Shown here piece after piece: positions 1 to 8,103 of a DNA stretch of 64,000 nucleotides; position 1 is the first letter of the stretch; each line of letters begins with the position of its first letter. The position numbers and the translations under genes were made by a program. The DNA is taken from the NCBI RefSeq assembly GCF_014269185.2, contig NZ_JABWRZ020000001.1, positions 2,381,001-2,445,000 on the forward strand, written 5' to 3'. Source of the stretch: Pseudomonas oryzicola (GTDB taxonomy: Bacteria; Pseudomonadota; Gammaproteobacteria; Pseudomonadales; Pseudomonadaceae). Under the pieces are notes generated by a model that saw only the letters and a list, made by a program, of their open reading frames with translations, did no database searches and was not told the origin of the DNA.

Positions 1-362
1 GCGGCGCTTTGAAAGAGGCGGGCTACCCGGAGAAGGCCGACCCGGCAAAGATCCATTACCCGATGGTGCTGTTGCTGCTGACCCTCCTGGTGATCTACGT
101 GACCATGGTCTACGGGCCGATCGCCGCGTGGCTGGTAGAGCTGTTCCCGGCGCGTATCCGCTATACCTCGATGTCCCTGCCGTACCACATCGGCAACGGC
201 TGGTTCGGCGGTTTCCTGCCGACCGTGGCGTTTGCCATGGTGGCGGCGACCGGCGATATCTATTACGGCTTGTGGTACCCGATCGTGATCGCGGTGATGA
301 CTGCGGTGCTGGGTATCCTGTTCCTGCCGGAGACCAAGGACCGGGATATCCATCACGCCTGA
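1..362 (+). CDS. MFS transporter, metabolite:H+ symporter (MHS) type, C-terminal part
   Basis: The reading frame is already open at the left edge, so only about the last 119 residues are present. They contain two to three hydrophobic segments and the motif WLVELFPARIRYTSMSLPYHIGNGW, shown here only by its parts ELFPARIRYT and YHIGNGWFGG, which is typical of the late helices of MHS-family sugar/organic-acid proton symporters (ShiA/ProP/KgtP relatives). The protein ends LPETKDRDIHHA, the usual cytoplasmic tail. The substrate cannot be told from this fragment. A strong palindrome follows the stop codon by about 10 bases and probably ends the transcript. Confidence 0.85.
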   Translation, partial: GALKEAGYPEKADPAKIHYPMVLLLLTLLVIYVTMVYGPIAAWLVELFPARIRYTSMSLPYHIGNGWFGGFLPTVAFAMVAATGDIYYGLWYPIVIAVMTAVLGILFLPETKDRDIHHA

Positions 363-372
363 GACGGGGGGC

Positions 373-410
373 ACCAGCCCCTTCGCGGGTGAACCCGCGA
401 AGGGGCTGGT
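373..410. terminator. Perfect 18-bp-stem palindrome, terminator and/or REP
   Basis: Bases 373-390 pair perfectly with 393-410 around a 2-base loop. The core CTTCGCGGGT/ACCCGCGAAG resembles the Pseudomonas REP consensus. It sits between two convergent genes, so it can serve both strands. There is no T-tract, so intrinsic termination is only probable. Confidence 0.6.
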
Positions 411-422
411 ACTGGCCAGCGG

Positions 423-992
423 TCAGTCAAAGTACCCGCGCAAGCCGAAGGCATACCCGGTATCCACCGCCGCTGCCTCACCCTGGCTCCAGCGTTTGGT
501 CAGCACGAACTCGAACGCCGGTTCGTACAGCCCATCGCGCACCAGCGCGCCGGCCAGCACCTCGACGTCATAGCAGCCATTGTCCAGGGTGATGATCGGG
601 CGCCCCGGCACCTGGTAGCGCGCCATCAGGTCGCCAAGTGTCTTGGGGGTGAAATGTTGCAGGATGCGCCAGGTGTACAGCATCAGTGCACCGTGTTCGA
701 CCCGCAGCACGTAGCCGTTGCGGCGGTGCTTGAGGCGGCTGCCGGGTTCACGCAGGGCCGGGGTGTGCTGGTCCAGGGTGAACAGAATACGGTAGGGCAG
801 GTTGTCGACCCCTGCCAGCGGCAGCACGATGCCTTCGCGTACCGCCTGGTCGCCGCTGTCGCCGTGGGTGAACGCATGGGCCAGGTCGTCGGGCAGCTGG
901 TGTTCCAGCTTGAAGCGCTCGAGCAGCTGGATATCGCCAAGCAGAAAATAGTCGACCAGGTCGTTGAGCACTTCGCTGAATTCGTGGCGCAT
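423..992 (-). CDS. Hypothetical protein, 189 aa
   Basis: I do not recognise this protein. The frame stays open upstream to 1082, but the start at 992 is chosen because GGAAC lies a few bases before the ATG and the upstream residues look non-coding. It has no signal peptide and no membrane segment, so it is probably a cytoplasmic protein of mixed alpha/beta composition. Visible features are an acidic N-terminal helix (EFSEVLNDLVDYFLLGDIQ) and a C-terminal half with several short beta-like stretches. It converges on the MFS gene and diverges from the hemolysin-family operon, with about 110 bases between the two starts. Pseudomonas genomes often carry conserved proteins of this kind with no assigned role. 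Confidence 0.75.
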   Translation of the reverse strand: MRHEFSEVLNDLVDYFLLGDIQLLERFKLEHQLPDDLAHAFTHGDSGDQAVREGIVLPLAGVDNLPYRILFTLDQHTPALREPGSRLKHRRNGYVLRVEHGALMLYTWRILQHFTPKTLGDLMARYQVPGRPIITLDNGCYDVEVLAGALVRDGLYEPAFEFVLTKRWSQGEAAAVDTGYAFGLRGYFD

Positions 993-1102
993 CTTTGTTC
1001 CTTGTGAGTGCGCTTGCGGACCATGGCAAATGTAGCACTTCAGATTGGCTTCAGATTCGCCCCCGATACTCCCCCTCGACACCTACTTGAAGGGGGACAG
1101 CT

Positions 1103-1780
1103 ATGACCCAGCCAGACAGCCCCAGCTTGTTTCCGCTGGCGATCGGCAGCCACGGCGACCGCCTCGCCCATCTGACCCTGAAACACCCGGGCGAACCAGG
1201 GCGCGACGAGCTGGAGCAGTTCATTCATGCCCGCTTTGCCTGCGCCCACCATGCCGATGTGCAGCATTACCTGCCCGAACTGCTTGGCCTGCACGACAGC
1301 CACGGGCGCTTGATGGCCGCTGTGGGCATCCGCCAGGCCAGCACCGGCCCGACCTTTATCGAACGTTACCTGGATGAGCCGCTGGAGGTGGCCGTGACCC
1401 GGCTGGCAGCCAGCCCGGTGAGCCGTGCGCAGTTGGTCGAAGTGGGTAACCTGGCCGCGCTCAGCGCTGGCAGTGCGCGGATCATGATCATTGCCGTGAC
1501 CTGGCTGCTGGCCGCCCGCGGCCTGCAATGGGTAGCCTTTACCGGGGCCGCGACCCTGGTCAACAGTTTCCACCGCCTGGGCCTGGTGCCCACGGCATTG
1601 GCCATGGCCGATCCTGGTCGGCTGAATGGCGACGCCGGTAATTGGGGCAGCTACTACGCGCAGCATCCGCAGGTGTTCGTCGGCAGCATCGGTTACGGCC
1701 ATGCAGCCCTGGCCCGTGGCGGTGTGTTCGAACGACTGGGGTTGCCCAGCAGCGTGCCGGAGGCTGGCCATGCCGCATGA
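1103..1780 (+). CDS. Thermostable hemolysin family protein (GNAT-like fold), 225 aa
   Basis: The sequence matches what I know of the thermostable hemolysin (delta-VPH) family. It has an N-terminal half with an EQFIHARFACAHHADV segment, then VEVGNLAALSAGSARIMIIA and a small C-terminal alpha/beta part. The family is named for a Vibrio activity, but its core resembles acyltransferases of the GNAT / acyl-homoserine-lactone-synthase type, so an acyl-transfer role is at least as likely as lysis (inference). There is no signal peptide. The gene opens an operon: its last 11 bases overlap the start of the AMP-binding ligase, and redox enzymes and a two-component system follow. Real toxicity should not be assumed from the name. 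Confidence 0.75.
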   Translation: MTQPDSPSLFPLAIGSHGDRLAHLTLKHPGEPGRDELEQFIHARFACAHHADVQHYLPELLGLHDSHGRLMAAVGIRQASTGPTFIERYLDEPLEVAVTRLAASPVSRAQLVEVGNLAALSAGSARIMIIAVTWLLAARGLQWVAFTGAATLVNSFHRLGLVPTALAMADPGRLNGDAGNWGSYYAQHPQVFVGSIGYGHAALARGGVFERLGLPSSVPEAGHAA

Positions 1781-3230
1781 ATGCCAGCTGTTCAAGGAAG
1801 TGCTGCAACTGCATGCCCGCCACCGGGGGGCGCAACCGGCGCTGCTGGGGGCTGCCGAGCGCTTCACCTATCGCCAGTTGCTGGATGAGGTCGAACAACG
1901 CCAGGCCTGGCTGAGCGCGCAGCCGCCGGGCACTTTCGTCCTGGCCCTGGAAAACGGGCCACAAGCGCTGCTCTGGGACTTGGCTGCGCTGTTCGCGGCG
2001 CGCCCCACCGTCATCCTGCCGGCGTTCTTCAGCAGTGCCCAGCGTCGTCATTGCCTGGCGCAGAGTGGCGCGGTGCTGGCGCTGGCCGACGAGGCTTTCG
2101 CGGACGATCTGCAGGCCTGCGGCTTCAGTGCCGGCGAGCGCTTCTGGAGCCGCCCGCCGAGCGCGGGCGTGGACTTGCCAGCGGGCACTGCAAAGATTAC
2201 CTACACCTCCGGCAGCACCGGGGCACCCAAGGGGGTCTGCCTGGGTGCCGAGGCCATGCTGCGGGTCGCGCGCGAACTCGAGGCCGCCAGCCGCCCGACG
2301 GCACCGACCAGGTACCTGGCGGTGTTGCCGCTGGCAGTGCTGCTGGAAAACCTCGGCCTGTATGCGGCCCTGCTGGCCGGGGCGAGCATTGTCCTGTACC
2401 CGCAGGCGCAGCTGGGTTTCCGTGGCGCCAGCCAGGTCGACTTCAAGCAATTGCTGGGAGCCATCGCCTTGAGTGGTGCCGAGAGCCTGATCCTGGTGCC
2501 ACAGCTGCTGCTCGGCCTGGTCACGGCCATCGAGCGTGGCCTGATGCGGGTGGGGCCGTTGCGCTTCGTGGCGGTAGGCGGGGCACGGGTGGCGCCGAGC
2601 CTGCTGGCGCGTGCCGAGGCGGTCGGGCTACCGGTGTTCGAAGGTTACGGCTTGTCCGAATGTGCCTCGGTAGTGTGCCTCAACCGCCCCGGCGCCAGGC
2701 GCCCGGGCAGTGTCGGCCGGCCGCTGCCGCATGTGCAGGTACGCATTGCCGAGGATGGCGAGGTGCAGGTGGCCGGCTCGGCGTTGCTCGGCTACCTGGG
2801 CGAGCCAGCGTTCGACGCACCCTGGTTGTCGACCGGTGACCTCGGGCACTTCGACAACGACGGTTTCCTCTACCTGGCCGGGCGCAAGAAGCACCAGTAC
2901 AGCACCAGCTTCGGGCGCAACGTCAACCCCGAGTGGGTCGAGGCCGAGCTGACCCAGGGCGGGGTGATCGCCCAGGCCTTCGTCCACGGCGAAGGCCTGG
3001 CACACAACCTGGCGCTGCTCTGGCCGCTGGACCCGCACGCCGATGACCACACGCTCGAGCTAGCCGTGCGCCAGGCCAACGCCGGGCTGCCGGACTACGC
3101 CCGGGTGCATGCCTGGCGGCGCCTGCCCGAACCCTTGAGCGCCGCCGGGCAAACCCTGACCGCCAACGGCCGGCCGCGCCGCGAACAGATCCTGCGGTGT
3201 TACCACAGCTTGTTAACCGACCTTCAATGA
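1770..3230 (+). CDS. AMP-binding (ANL superfamily) acyl-adenylating enzyme, 486 aa
   Basis: This is an adenylate-forming ligase. Near residues 143-155 it has the ATP-binding loop YTSGSTGAPKG, then EGYGLSECASVV and STGDLGHFDNDGFLYLAGRKK, which are the standard A5, A7 and A8 motifs. The frame is open further upstream, but the ATG at 1770 is chosen because GGAG precedes it and it overlaps the previous stop, so translation is coupled. At about residue 465 the A10 motif reads ANGRPRR, so the catalytic lysine normally found in GK(I/L)x(R/K) appears to be arginine. The second (thioester-forming or adenylating) half reaction may therefore be altered. The substrate is presumably a fatty or other carboxylic acid. 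The neighbours suggest it feeds an oxygenase and a reductase. Confidence 0.85.
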   Translation: MPHECQLFKEVLQLHARHRGAQPALLGAAERFTYRQLLDEVEQRQAWLSAQPPGTFVLALENGPQALLWDLAALFAARPTVILPAFFSSAQRRHCLAQSGAVLALADEAFADDLQACGFSAGERFWSRPPSAGVDLPAGTAKITYTSGSTGAPKGVCLGAEAMLRVARELEAASRPTAPTRYLAVLPLAVLLENLGLYAALLAGASIVLYPQAQLGFRGASQVDFKQLLGAIALSGAESLILVPQLLLGLVTAIERGLMRVGPLRFVAVGGARVAPSLLARAEAVGLPVFEGYGLSECASVVCLNRPGARRPGSVGRPLPHVQVRIAEDGEVQVAGSALLGYLGEPAFDAPWLSTGDLGHFDNDGFLYLAGRKKHQYSTSFGRNVNPEWVEAELTQGGVIAQAFVHGEGLAHNLALLWPLDPHADDHTLELAVRQANAGLPDYARVHAWRRLPEPLSAAGQTLTANGRPRREQILRCYHSLLTDLQ

Positions 3231-3245
3231 CCCACGAGGTTTGCC

Positions 3246-3926
3246 ATGCTCTTTTTCGATAGGCTGCAACACCAAACCGCCGACGAGCGTACGGCATTGT
3301 TCAATGTCCCGGTCATCCGCGACGCGCTGGCCGGCAAGGCCAGCCTCGAGGCTTATGTGGCGTTTCTGACCCAGGCCTACCACCATGTGCGGCATACCGT
3401 GCCGCTGATGATGGCCTGCGGAGCGCGTTTGCCGACGCGGCTGGAGTGGCTGCGCGGCGCAGTGTGCGAGTACATCGAGGAGGAGTACGGCCATGAGCGC
3501 TGGATTCTCGATGACATCGCCGCCTGTGGTGGCGACCCGCTGCAGGTGGCGAGTGGCCGTCCGGCATTGCCGATCGAGCTGATGGTGGCGTTTCTCTACG
3601 ATCAGATCGCCCGTGGCAACCCGGTCGGGCTGTTCGGCATGGTCAACGTCCTCGAAGGCACCAGCATTGCCCTCGCGACCCAGGCCGCCGGGACCCTGCA
3701 GGGTAGCCTCGGCCTGCCGGACCGGGCGTTCAGCTACCTCAGTTCCCATGGCGCGCTGGACCAGGACCATATGGCCACTTACCGTGGCCTGATGAACCGC
3801 CTGGAGGACCCTGAGGATCATCAGGCGGTGATCCACGCCGCCAAAGTGGTGTATCGCCTGTACACCGCCATGTTCGAAGGGCTGCCGCATGCCGCGCAGC
3901 AGGAGGCCCAGCATGCGCCTGCCTGA
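3246..3926 (+). CDS. Heme-oxygenase-like diiron oxidase (TenA-like fold), 226 aa
   Basis: All-alpha protein of the TenA / heme-oxygenase-like superfamily. The residues expected for a dinuclear iron site are visible: E80-x2-H83 in EEEYGHE, E137 in NVLEGTS, and the H168-x3-D172-x2-H175 block in SSHGALDQDH. This pattern is that of heme-oxygenase-like diiron oxidases and oxygenases (for example the fatty-acid-decarboxylating UndA type) rather than of thiaminase TenA. A radical oxidation, desaturation or decarboxylation of a substrate activated by the upstream ligase is a reasonable inference, but the substrate is unknown. GAGG precedes the start, 15 bases after the ligase stop. The SDR gene starts inside its 3' end. 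Confidence 0.8.
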   Translation: MLFFDRLQHQTADERTALFNVPVIRDALAGKASLEAYVAFLTQAYHHVRHTVPLMMACGARLPTRLEWLRGAVCEYIEEEYGHERWILDDIAACGGDPLQVASGRPALPIELMVAFLYDQIARGNPVGLFGMVNVLEGTSIALATQAAGTLQGSLGLPDRAFSYLSSHGALDQDHMATYRGLMNRLEDPEDHQAVIHAAKVVYRLYTAMFEGLPHAAQQEAQHAPA

Positions 3927-4719
3927 TTGCGTGGCGGTGCTCACCGGTGCCAGCGGTGGTATCGGCCTGGAACTGGCAGACCAGTTGTGCAGCGCCGGTG
4001 CGCGGGTGCTGGCGGTCAGCCGGCAGAAGGGCAAGCTGGCCGAGCTGATGGCACGCTACCCGCAGCAGTTGTACTGGCAGCAAGCCGATCTGCGCAGTGC
4101 CGAAGGCCGCCGCGATGTGTTGGCAGCGGCCCGGGCGCTGGGCTACTGCAACCTGCTGATCAACGCTGCCGGAGTCAACCGCTTCGCCTTGCTCGAACAG
4201 CTGGACGAAGCCGCCCTGGACGAGCTGTTCGATCTCAACGTCAAGGCCGCCATACAGCTGACCCGCCTGTTCCTGCCGCTGCTGCGCGAGCAGCCCAGTG
4301 CGCTGGTGGTGAACGTGGGGTCGATCTATGGCTCGATCGGTTACCCCGGCTATGCCACCTACTGCGCCAGCAAGTTCGCCTTGCGCGGTTTTTCCGAGGC
4401 GCTGCGCCGCGAGCTGGCCGATACCTCGGTCAACGTGCTGTATGCGGCACCGCGCACCACCCGCACGGCGATGAACAGCAGTGCCGCGCAGGCCCTCAAC
4501 CAGGCCTTGAAGGTGGGCGTCGACGACCCGCAGGACGTGGCCCGCGCGGTGCTCGACGCGGTGCAGGCCGAGCGTAGCGAACTGTACCTGGGCTGGCCGG
4601 AAAAACTCTTCGTGCGCCTCAACGGCATGTTGCCGGGCGTGGTCGACCGCGCCCTGCGCAAGCAACTGCCGCTGATTCGCCGCTACAGCACCTGGCACAA
4701 CAAGGAGTCGAGCAAATGA
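3913..4719 (+). CDS. Short-chain dehydrogenase/reductase (SDR), 268 aa
   Basis: Classical SDR with the nucleotide-binding TGASGGIG at residues 11-18, LLINAAGVN, a catalytic serine in VGSIYGS, and Y150-x3-K154 in YCASK. The ATG at 3913 is chosen because AGGAGG lies just upstream, inside the end of the diiron oxidase gene (14-base overlap). The frame extends a few codons further upstream without a ribosome site. The coupling suggests the reductase acts on the product of the oxidase, most simply on a ketone, aldehyde or alcohol (inference). The C-terminal segment after residue 230 is moderately hydrophobic and basic, which could mean membrane association. Confidence 0.85.
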   Translation: MRLPDCVAVLTGASGGIGLELADQLCSAGARVLAVSRQKGKLAELMARYPQQLYWQQADLRSAEGRRDVLAAARALGYCNLLINAAGVNRFALLEQLDEAALDELFDLNVKAAIQLTRLFLPLLREQPSALVVNVGSIYGSIGYPGYATYCASKFALRGFSEALRRELADTSVNVLYAAPRTTRTAMNSSAAQALNQALKVGVDDPQDVARAVLDAVQAERSELYLGWPEKLFVRLNGMLPGVVDRALRKQLPLIRRYSTWHNKESSK

Positions 4720-5357
4720 AACGTCTGTTACTGGCCAGCCTGCTGGCCATCGCCCCATTCACCTGGGCCCTTGACCAGAATGGCACCCAGCAGCTCGCTG
4801 CCATTCAGCAGCGTTGGGCGGTGATTCGCTATGAGATGCCTGAAGCCCAGCGTGCCGGGGCGTTCGAGGCCCTGGCGGTACAGTCGGCAGCGCTGGTGCG
4901 TCAGCACCCGGGCGCGGCCGAGCCACTGATCTGGGATGGCATCGTCAACAGCAGCTGGGCGGGTGCCACAGGGGGGCTGGGGGCCCTGGGCAAGGTCAAG
5001 GCCGCCCGCGCCAGCCTGGAACAGGCCCTGGCCGCGGACCCCAAGGCGTTGCAGGGCTCGGCCTACACCAGCCTGGGCGCGCTGTATGACCAGGTGCCGG
5101 GCTGGCCGCTGAGCTTCGGCGACCAGGCCAAGGCCGAGGGCCTGCTGCGCCAGGCACTGGCGATCAACCCCGACGGCATCGACAGCAATTACTTCTGGGC
5201 TGACCACCTGTACCGGCTCAAGCGCTATGATGAAGCCCGCGCCGCCCTGCAAAAGGCCCTGCAGGCACCGCCCCGGCCAGGCCGGGAACTGGCGGACCAG
5301 GGCCGGCGCGGTGAAATCGATGCTTTACTCAAAGCGATCAAGGACAAACAGGATTGA
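4716..5357 (+). CDS. Periplasmic TPR-like protein, 213 aa
   Basis: It begins with a clear signal peptide (MKRLLLASLLAIAPFTWA, cleavage near residue 18). The rest is helical and has tetratricopeptide-like repeats around residues 95-125 (ARASLEQALAADPKALQGSA), 138-160 and 170-190. This resembles the TPR lipoprotein/TatT group, but no lipobox cysteine is present. The gene overlaps the SDR stop by 4 bases and ends 2 bases before the response-regulator ATG, so it belongs to both the enzymatic and the sensory part of the operon. It may bind a ligand or partner for the downstream sensor kinase in the periplasm (inference). Confidence 0.7.
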   Translation: MKRLLLASLLAIAPFTWALDQNGTQQLAAIQQRWAVIRYEMPEAQRAGAFEALAVQSAALVRQHPGAAEPLIWDGIVNSSWAGATGGLGALGKVKAARASLEQALAADPKALQGSAYTSLGALYDQVPGWPLSFGDQAKAEGLLRQALAINPDGIDSNYFWADHLYRLKRYDEARAALQKALQAPPRPGRELADQGRRGEIDALLKAIKDKQD

Positions 5358-5359
5358 GC

Positions 5360-6022
5360 ATGCGCCTGCTGCTGGTGGAAGATGACGTTGCGTTGGGGGA
5401 GGGGATCTGTGACGGCCTGCGCCGCGAGGGCTATACCCTCGACTGGCTGCAGGATGGCGCCAGCGCCTTGCATGCCCTGTGTCACGAGACGTTCGACCTG
5501 GCCATCCTCGACCTGGGCTTGCCACGCCTGGATGGCATCGAGCTGTTGCGGCGCCTGCGCGCCGCCGGCAACAGCCTGCCGGTGCTGGTATTGACTGCGC
5601 GCGACGCCACCGACGATCGTATCGCCGGGTTGGACGCCGGCGCCGATGACTACCTGGTAAAGCCCTTCGACCTCAACGAACTCAAGGCCCGCCTGCGGGC
5701 CTTGCTGCGCCGCAGCAGCGGCCGCGCGCGGTTACTCATCGAGCACGCCGGGGTATGCCTGGACCCGGCTACCCAGCAGGTGCATTACCAGGGCCAGCAG
5801 GTGGTGCTCACGCCCAAGGAATACCTGCTGCTGCACGAACTGCTGGCCCAGCCGGGCAAGGTATTCACCCGCGAGCGCCTGACCCAGTTGCTGTACGGCT
5901 GGGATGAAGAGCCCGAGAGCAACACCCTGGAAGTGAACATCTACCACTTGCGCAAGAAGCTCTTCAACGGGCTGATCCGTACCGTGCGCGGGATCGGTTA
6001 CCTGGTGGAAGGCAAGGCATGA
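5360..6022 (+). CDS. OmpR/PhoB-family response regulator (QseB/PmrA/TctD-like), 220 aa
   Basis: The N-terminal receiver domain has acidic residues E7-D8-D9, phospho-acceptor D51 in ILDLGLPRLDG, and K101-type KPFDLNEL. The C-terminal winged-helix DNA-binding domain spans about residues 125-218 (TPKEYLLLHELLAQ ... TRTVRGIGYLV). The first in-frame ATG at 5360 gives the conserved start MRLLLVEDD; a TTG two codons earlier is less likely. It overlaps the histidine-kinase start by 4 bases. As the last regulatory pair of the operon, it probably controls the operon itself, but no binding site could be identified. Confidence 0.93.
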   Translation: MRLLLVEDDVALGEGICDGLRREGYTLDWLQDGASALHALCHETFDLAILDLGLPRLDGIELLRRLRAAGNSLPVLVLTARDATDDRIAGLDAGADDYLVKPFDLNELKARLRALLRRSSGRARLLIEHAGVCLDPATQQVHYQGQQVVLTPKEYLLLHELLAQPGKVFTRERLTQLLYGWDEEPESNTLEVNIYHLRKKLFNGLIRTVRGIGYLVEGKA

Positions 6023-7389
6023 ACTCGCTGCGCCAACGCACCCTGTGGCGGGTGATGCTGCTGTTGCTGCTCGGCAGCGGTCTGCTGGCGTTGTACAACT
6101 ACCACGACAGCCGCCACGAAATCGCCGAGGTGTACGACGCCCACCTGGCACAGAATGCCCGGCTGCTGCAGGGCATCATGAGCCTGCCGGTGCAGGAGCA
6201 GAGCCGTGCTGAGCTGTACCGCGCCTTCGACGAGGCGTTGAGCAAAGCCGGGCGGCACCGGGTCGGGCACCCCTACGAGAGCAAGCTGGCGTTCCAGGTA
6301 TGGGCCGACGACGGCACCTTGCTGGTACACACGCCCAGTGCTCCGCAGTTACAACAGCCGCCGCAGGTATCGGGCTTCGCCGATGTGGTGGTGGGTACGC
6401 AACGCTGGCGCAGCTTCGTCTTGCCGGTCCCGGAAAAGCGCTGGGTGATCTGGGTTGGCGAACGCAGCGACGTGCGTATCGACCTGGTCGAACGCATCGT
6501 GCGGCACACGCTGCTGCCATTCCTGTTCGGCAGCCTGGCCCTGGCCTTGCTGGTGTGGGCGGCTATCGGCTGGGGGCTGCGGCCGCTGCAGAACATGGCC
6601 AGGGTCATCCGTGCCCGCCACGCCGACTCACTCGAACCCCTGCAACTGGTGCCACTGCCGAAGGAACTGGAGCCGATGCAAGCGGCGATCAACCGCCTGC
6701 TCGGCCAGATCGGCGACCTGCTGAGCCGCGAGCATCGTTTTATCGCCGATGCCGCCCACGAGATGCGCACCCCCTTGGCGGTCCTGCGCCTGCATGCGCA
6801 GAACGCCCTCAATGCCGCCAGCACCGCCGAGCGGGACAAGGCCCTGGGCTTTCTCATGGGGGGTGTCGACCGCCTTGCCCGGGTGGTCAACCAACTGTTG
6901 ACCCTGGCCCGCCTGGAGCCCCGACCCGGTCGCCGTGACTGGCCGCTGGTCGACCTGCAGGGGGTGGTGGCCGAGACCCTGGCCGACCTGACCCCGTGGA
7001 TACTGGAGCGTGGGCTCGAGCCTTCGCTGGATATCGCCGCTGGCGACTACCATGTGCATACCGACGCCGGCGCGCTGGGCATCGCCTTGCAGAACCTGGT
7101 GACCAATGCCGTCGACCATTCACCGCCGGGCGGGCGCATCACCGTGACCCTGCAGCGTGAAGGGCAGGCGCTATGGGTCAGTGTCGACGACGAAGGGCCG
7201 GGCATCGCCGTGGCCGACCAACAGCGGGTGTTCGAACGGTTCTACAGCAAGGGCTCGGCCAATGGCGCGGGGCTGGGGTTATCGATTGTCAGTACCATCA
7301 TGGCGCGGTTGGGCGGCAGCGTGGCGCTGCGCAACCAGTTGCCGCATGGGTTGCGTGCGACCCTGTGGCTACCGATAACCCCTGCCTAG
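6019..7389 (+). CDS. Sensor histidine kinase, QseC-like, 456 aa
   Basis: Inner-membrane kinase with a first membrane helix at about residues 10-27, a periplasmic sensor region of about 135 residues, and a second helix at about 164-187 followed by a HAMP-like linker. The dimerisation box carries the phosphorylated H247 in DAAHEMRTPL. The ATP-binding domain shows the N box (NLVTNAVDHSPPGG), G1 (DDEGPGI) and G2 (GAGLGLSIV). It is translationally coupled to the response regulator. The ligand is unknown; being in an operon with biosynthetic genes suggests it senses the product or a related envelope signal. Its TAG stop lies in the terminal repeat of the following 145-bp element. Confidence 0.93.
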   Translation: MNSLRQRTLWRVMLLLLLGSGLLALYNYHDSRHEIAEVYDAHLAQNARLLQGIMSLPVQEQSRAELYRAFDEALSKAGRHRVGHPYESKLAFQVWADDGTLLVHTPSAPQLQQPPQVSGFADVVVGTQRWRSFVLPVPEKRWVIWVGERSDVRIDLVERIVRHTLLPFLFGSLALALLVWAAIGWGLRPLQNMARVIRARHADSLEPLQLVPLPKELEPMQAAINRLLGQIGDLLSREHRFIADAAHEMRTPLAVLRLHAQNALNAASTAERDKALGFLMGGVDRLARVVNQLLTLARLEPRPGRRDWPLVDLQGVVAETLADLTPWILERGLEPSLDIAAGDYHVHTDAGALGIALQNLVTNAVDHSPPGGRITVTLQREGQALWVSVDDEGPGIAVADQQRVFERFYSKGSANGAGLGLSIVSTIMARLGGSVALRNQLPHGLRATLWLPITPA

Positions 7390-7531
7390 GCTCTGTGTGC
7401 AAAGCCTTGATACTCGGTGATGCTGCGTTGCAAACAGCCTCGGAATGCTCATTTACAACCCGTAAACGCCGCTTCCTCGGCTGTTTTCGCCTTGCCTGAC
7501 CTTCGTCTCAAGACTTTTCACACATAGCCTA
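7387..7531. repeat. MITE-like 145-bp element with ~21-bp terminal inverted repeats
   Basis: The left end TAGGCTCTGTGTGCAAAGCC is nearly the reverse complement of the right end (right end read inward: TAGGCTATGTGTGAAAAGTC). The element has no coding capacity and fills the whole space between two convergent genes. The TAG at the tip of each arm is the stop codon of the adjacent gene (7387-7389 on +, 7529-7531 on -). I recall closely similar intergenic sequences in other Pseudomonas genomes, so it is probably a dispersed non-autonomous element. No target duplication was identified. Confidence 0.65.
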
Positions 7532-7915
7532 GTGCTTCTGGGCGATCTGGATCAGGTTGCCGCAGGTGTCATCGAACACCGCCACGGTCACCGGCCCCAT
7601 GGCGGTGGGCGGCTGGGTGAACTGCACGCCCGCTGCACACAGCCGGGTGTACTCGGCCTGGATGTCGCGCACGCCGAACGAGGTAGCCGGGATGCCGTCC
7701 TGCTTGAGCGCAGCCTTATAGGCCTTGGCGGCCGGGTGCGCGTCGGGTTCCAGCAGCAGTTCGACGCCGTTGGGGTCGTTGGGGGAGGTGAGGGTCAGCC
7801 AGCGGTGTCGGCCCATGGGGATGTCGTGCTTGGGCTCGAAGCCGAGTACATAGTGGTAGAAAGCCAAGGCCTTGGCCTGGTCGTCGACAAGGATGCTGGT
7901 GACCACGATCTTCAT
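7529..7915 (-). CDS. VOC-family (glyoxalase/bleomycin-resistance-like) protein, 128 aa
   Basis: Single vicinal-oxygen-chelate module: TSILVDDQAKALAFYHYVLGFE at the N-terminus, a central RWLTLTSP / GVELLLEP strand pair, and a C-terminal VAVFDDTCGNLIQI. Such proteins are metal-dependent lyases, dioxygenases or resistance proteins that work as dimers; the substrate is not predictable. The ATG at 7915 gives the conserved start MKIVVTSI; a GTG two codons earlier (7921) is possible, and neither has a strong ribosome site. It is convergent with the sensor kinase and shares the MITE-like element as its 3' end. Confidence 0.85.
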   Translation of the reverse strand: MKIVVTSILVDDQAKALAFYHYVLGFEPKHDIPMGRHRWLTLTSPNDPNGVELLLEPDAHPAAKAYKAALKQDGIPATSFGVRDIQAEYTRLCAAGVQFTQPPTAMGPVTVAVFDDTCGNLIQIAQKH

Positions 7916-8103
7916 AGACACACACCGTATGCTTGGGGCCGATGAATACCAGTAAAGACGCTTGGGGGTATTTGACCAGTGGCGCCCTTACGAAAAACCT
8001 GTTCAAGCCATAGGTAAATCCTTCACCACCTGGCCCCCACGTGCCAGCTGCCGAGGGGTAAAGTGGCAGGCATGATTCCAGCGCCCGGAGTGGCGCCAGC
8101 GAG

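Noticed and set aside
1103..1780. Reading the thermostable hemolysin name as a toxin
   Set aside because: No signal peptide or pore-forming features; the operon context and fold suggest an enzyme.
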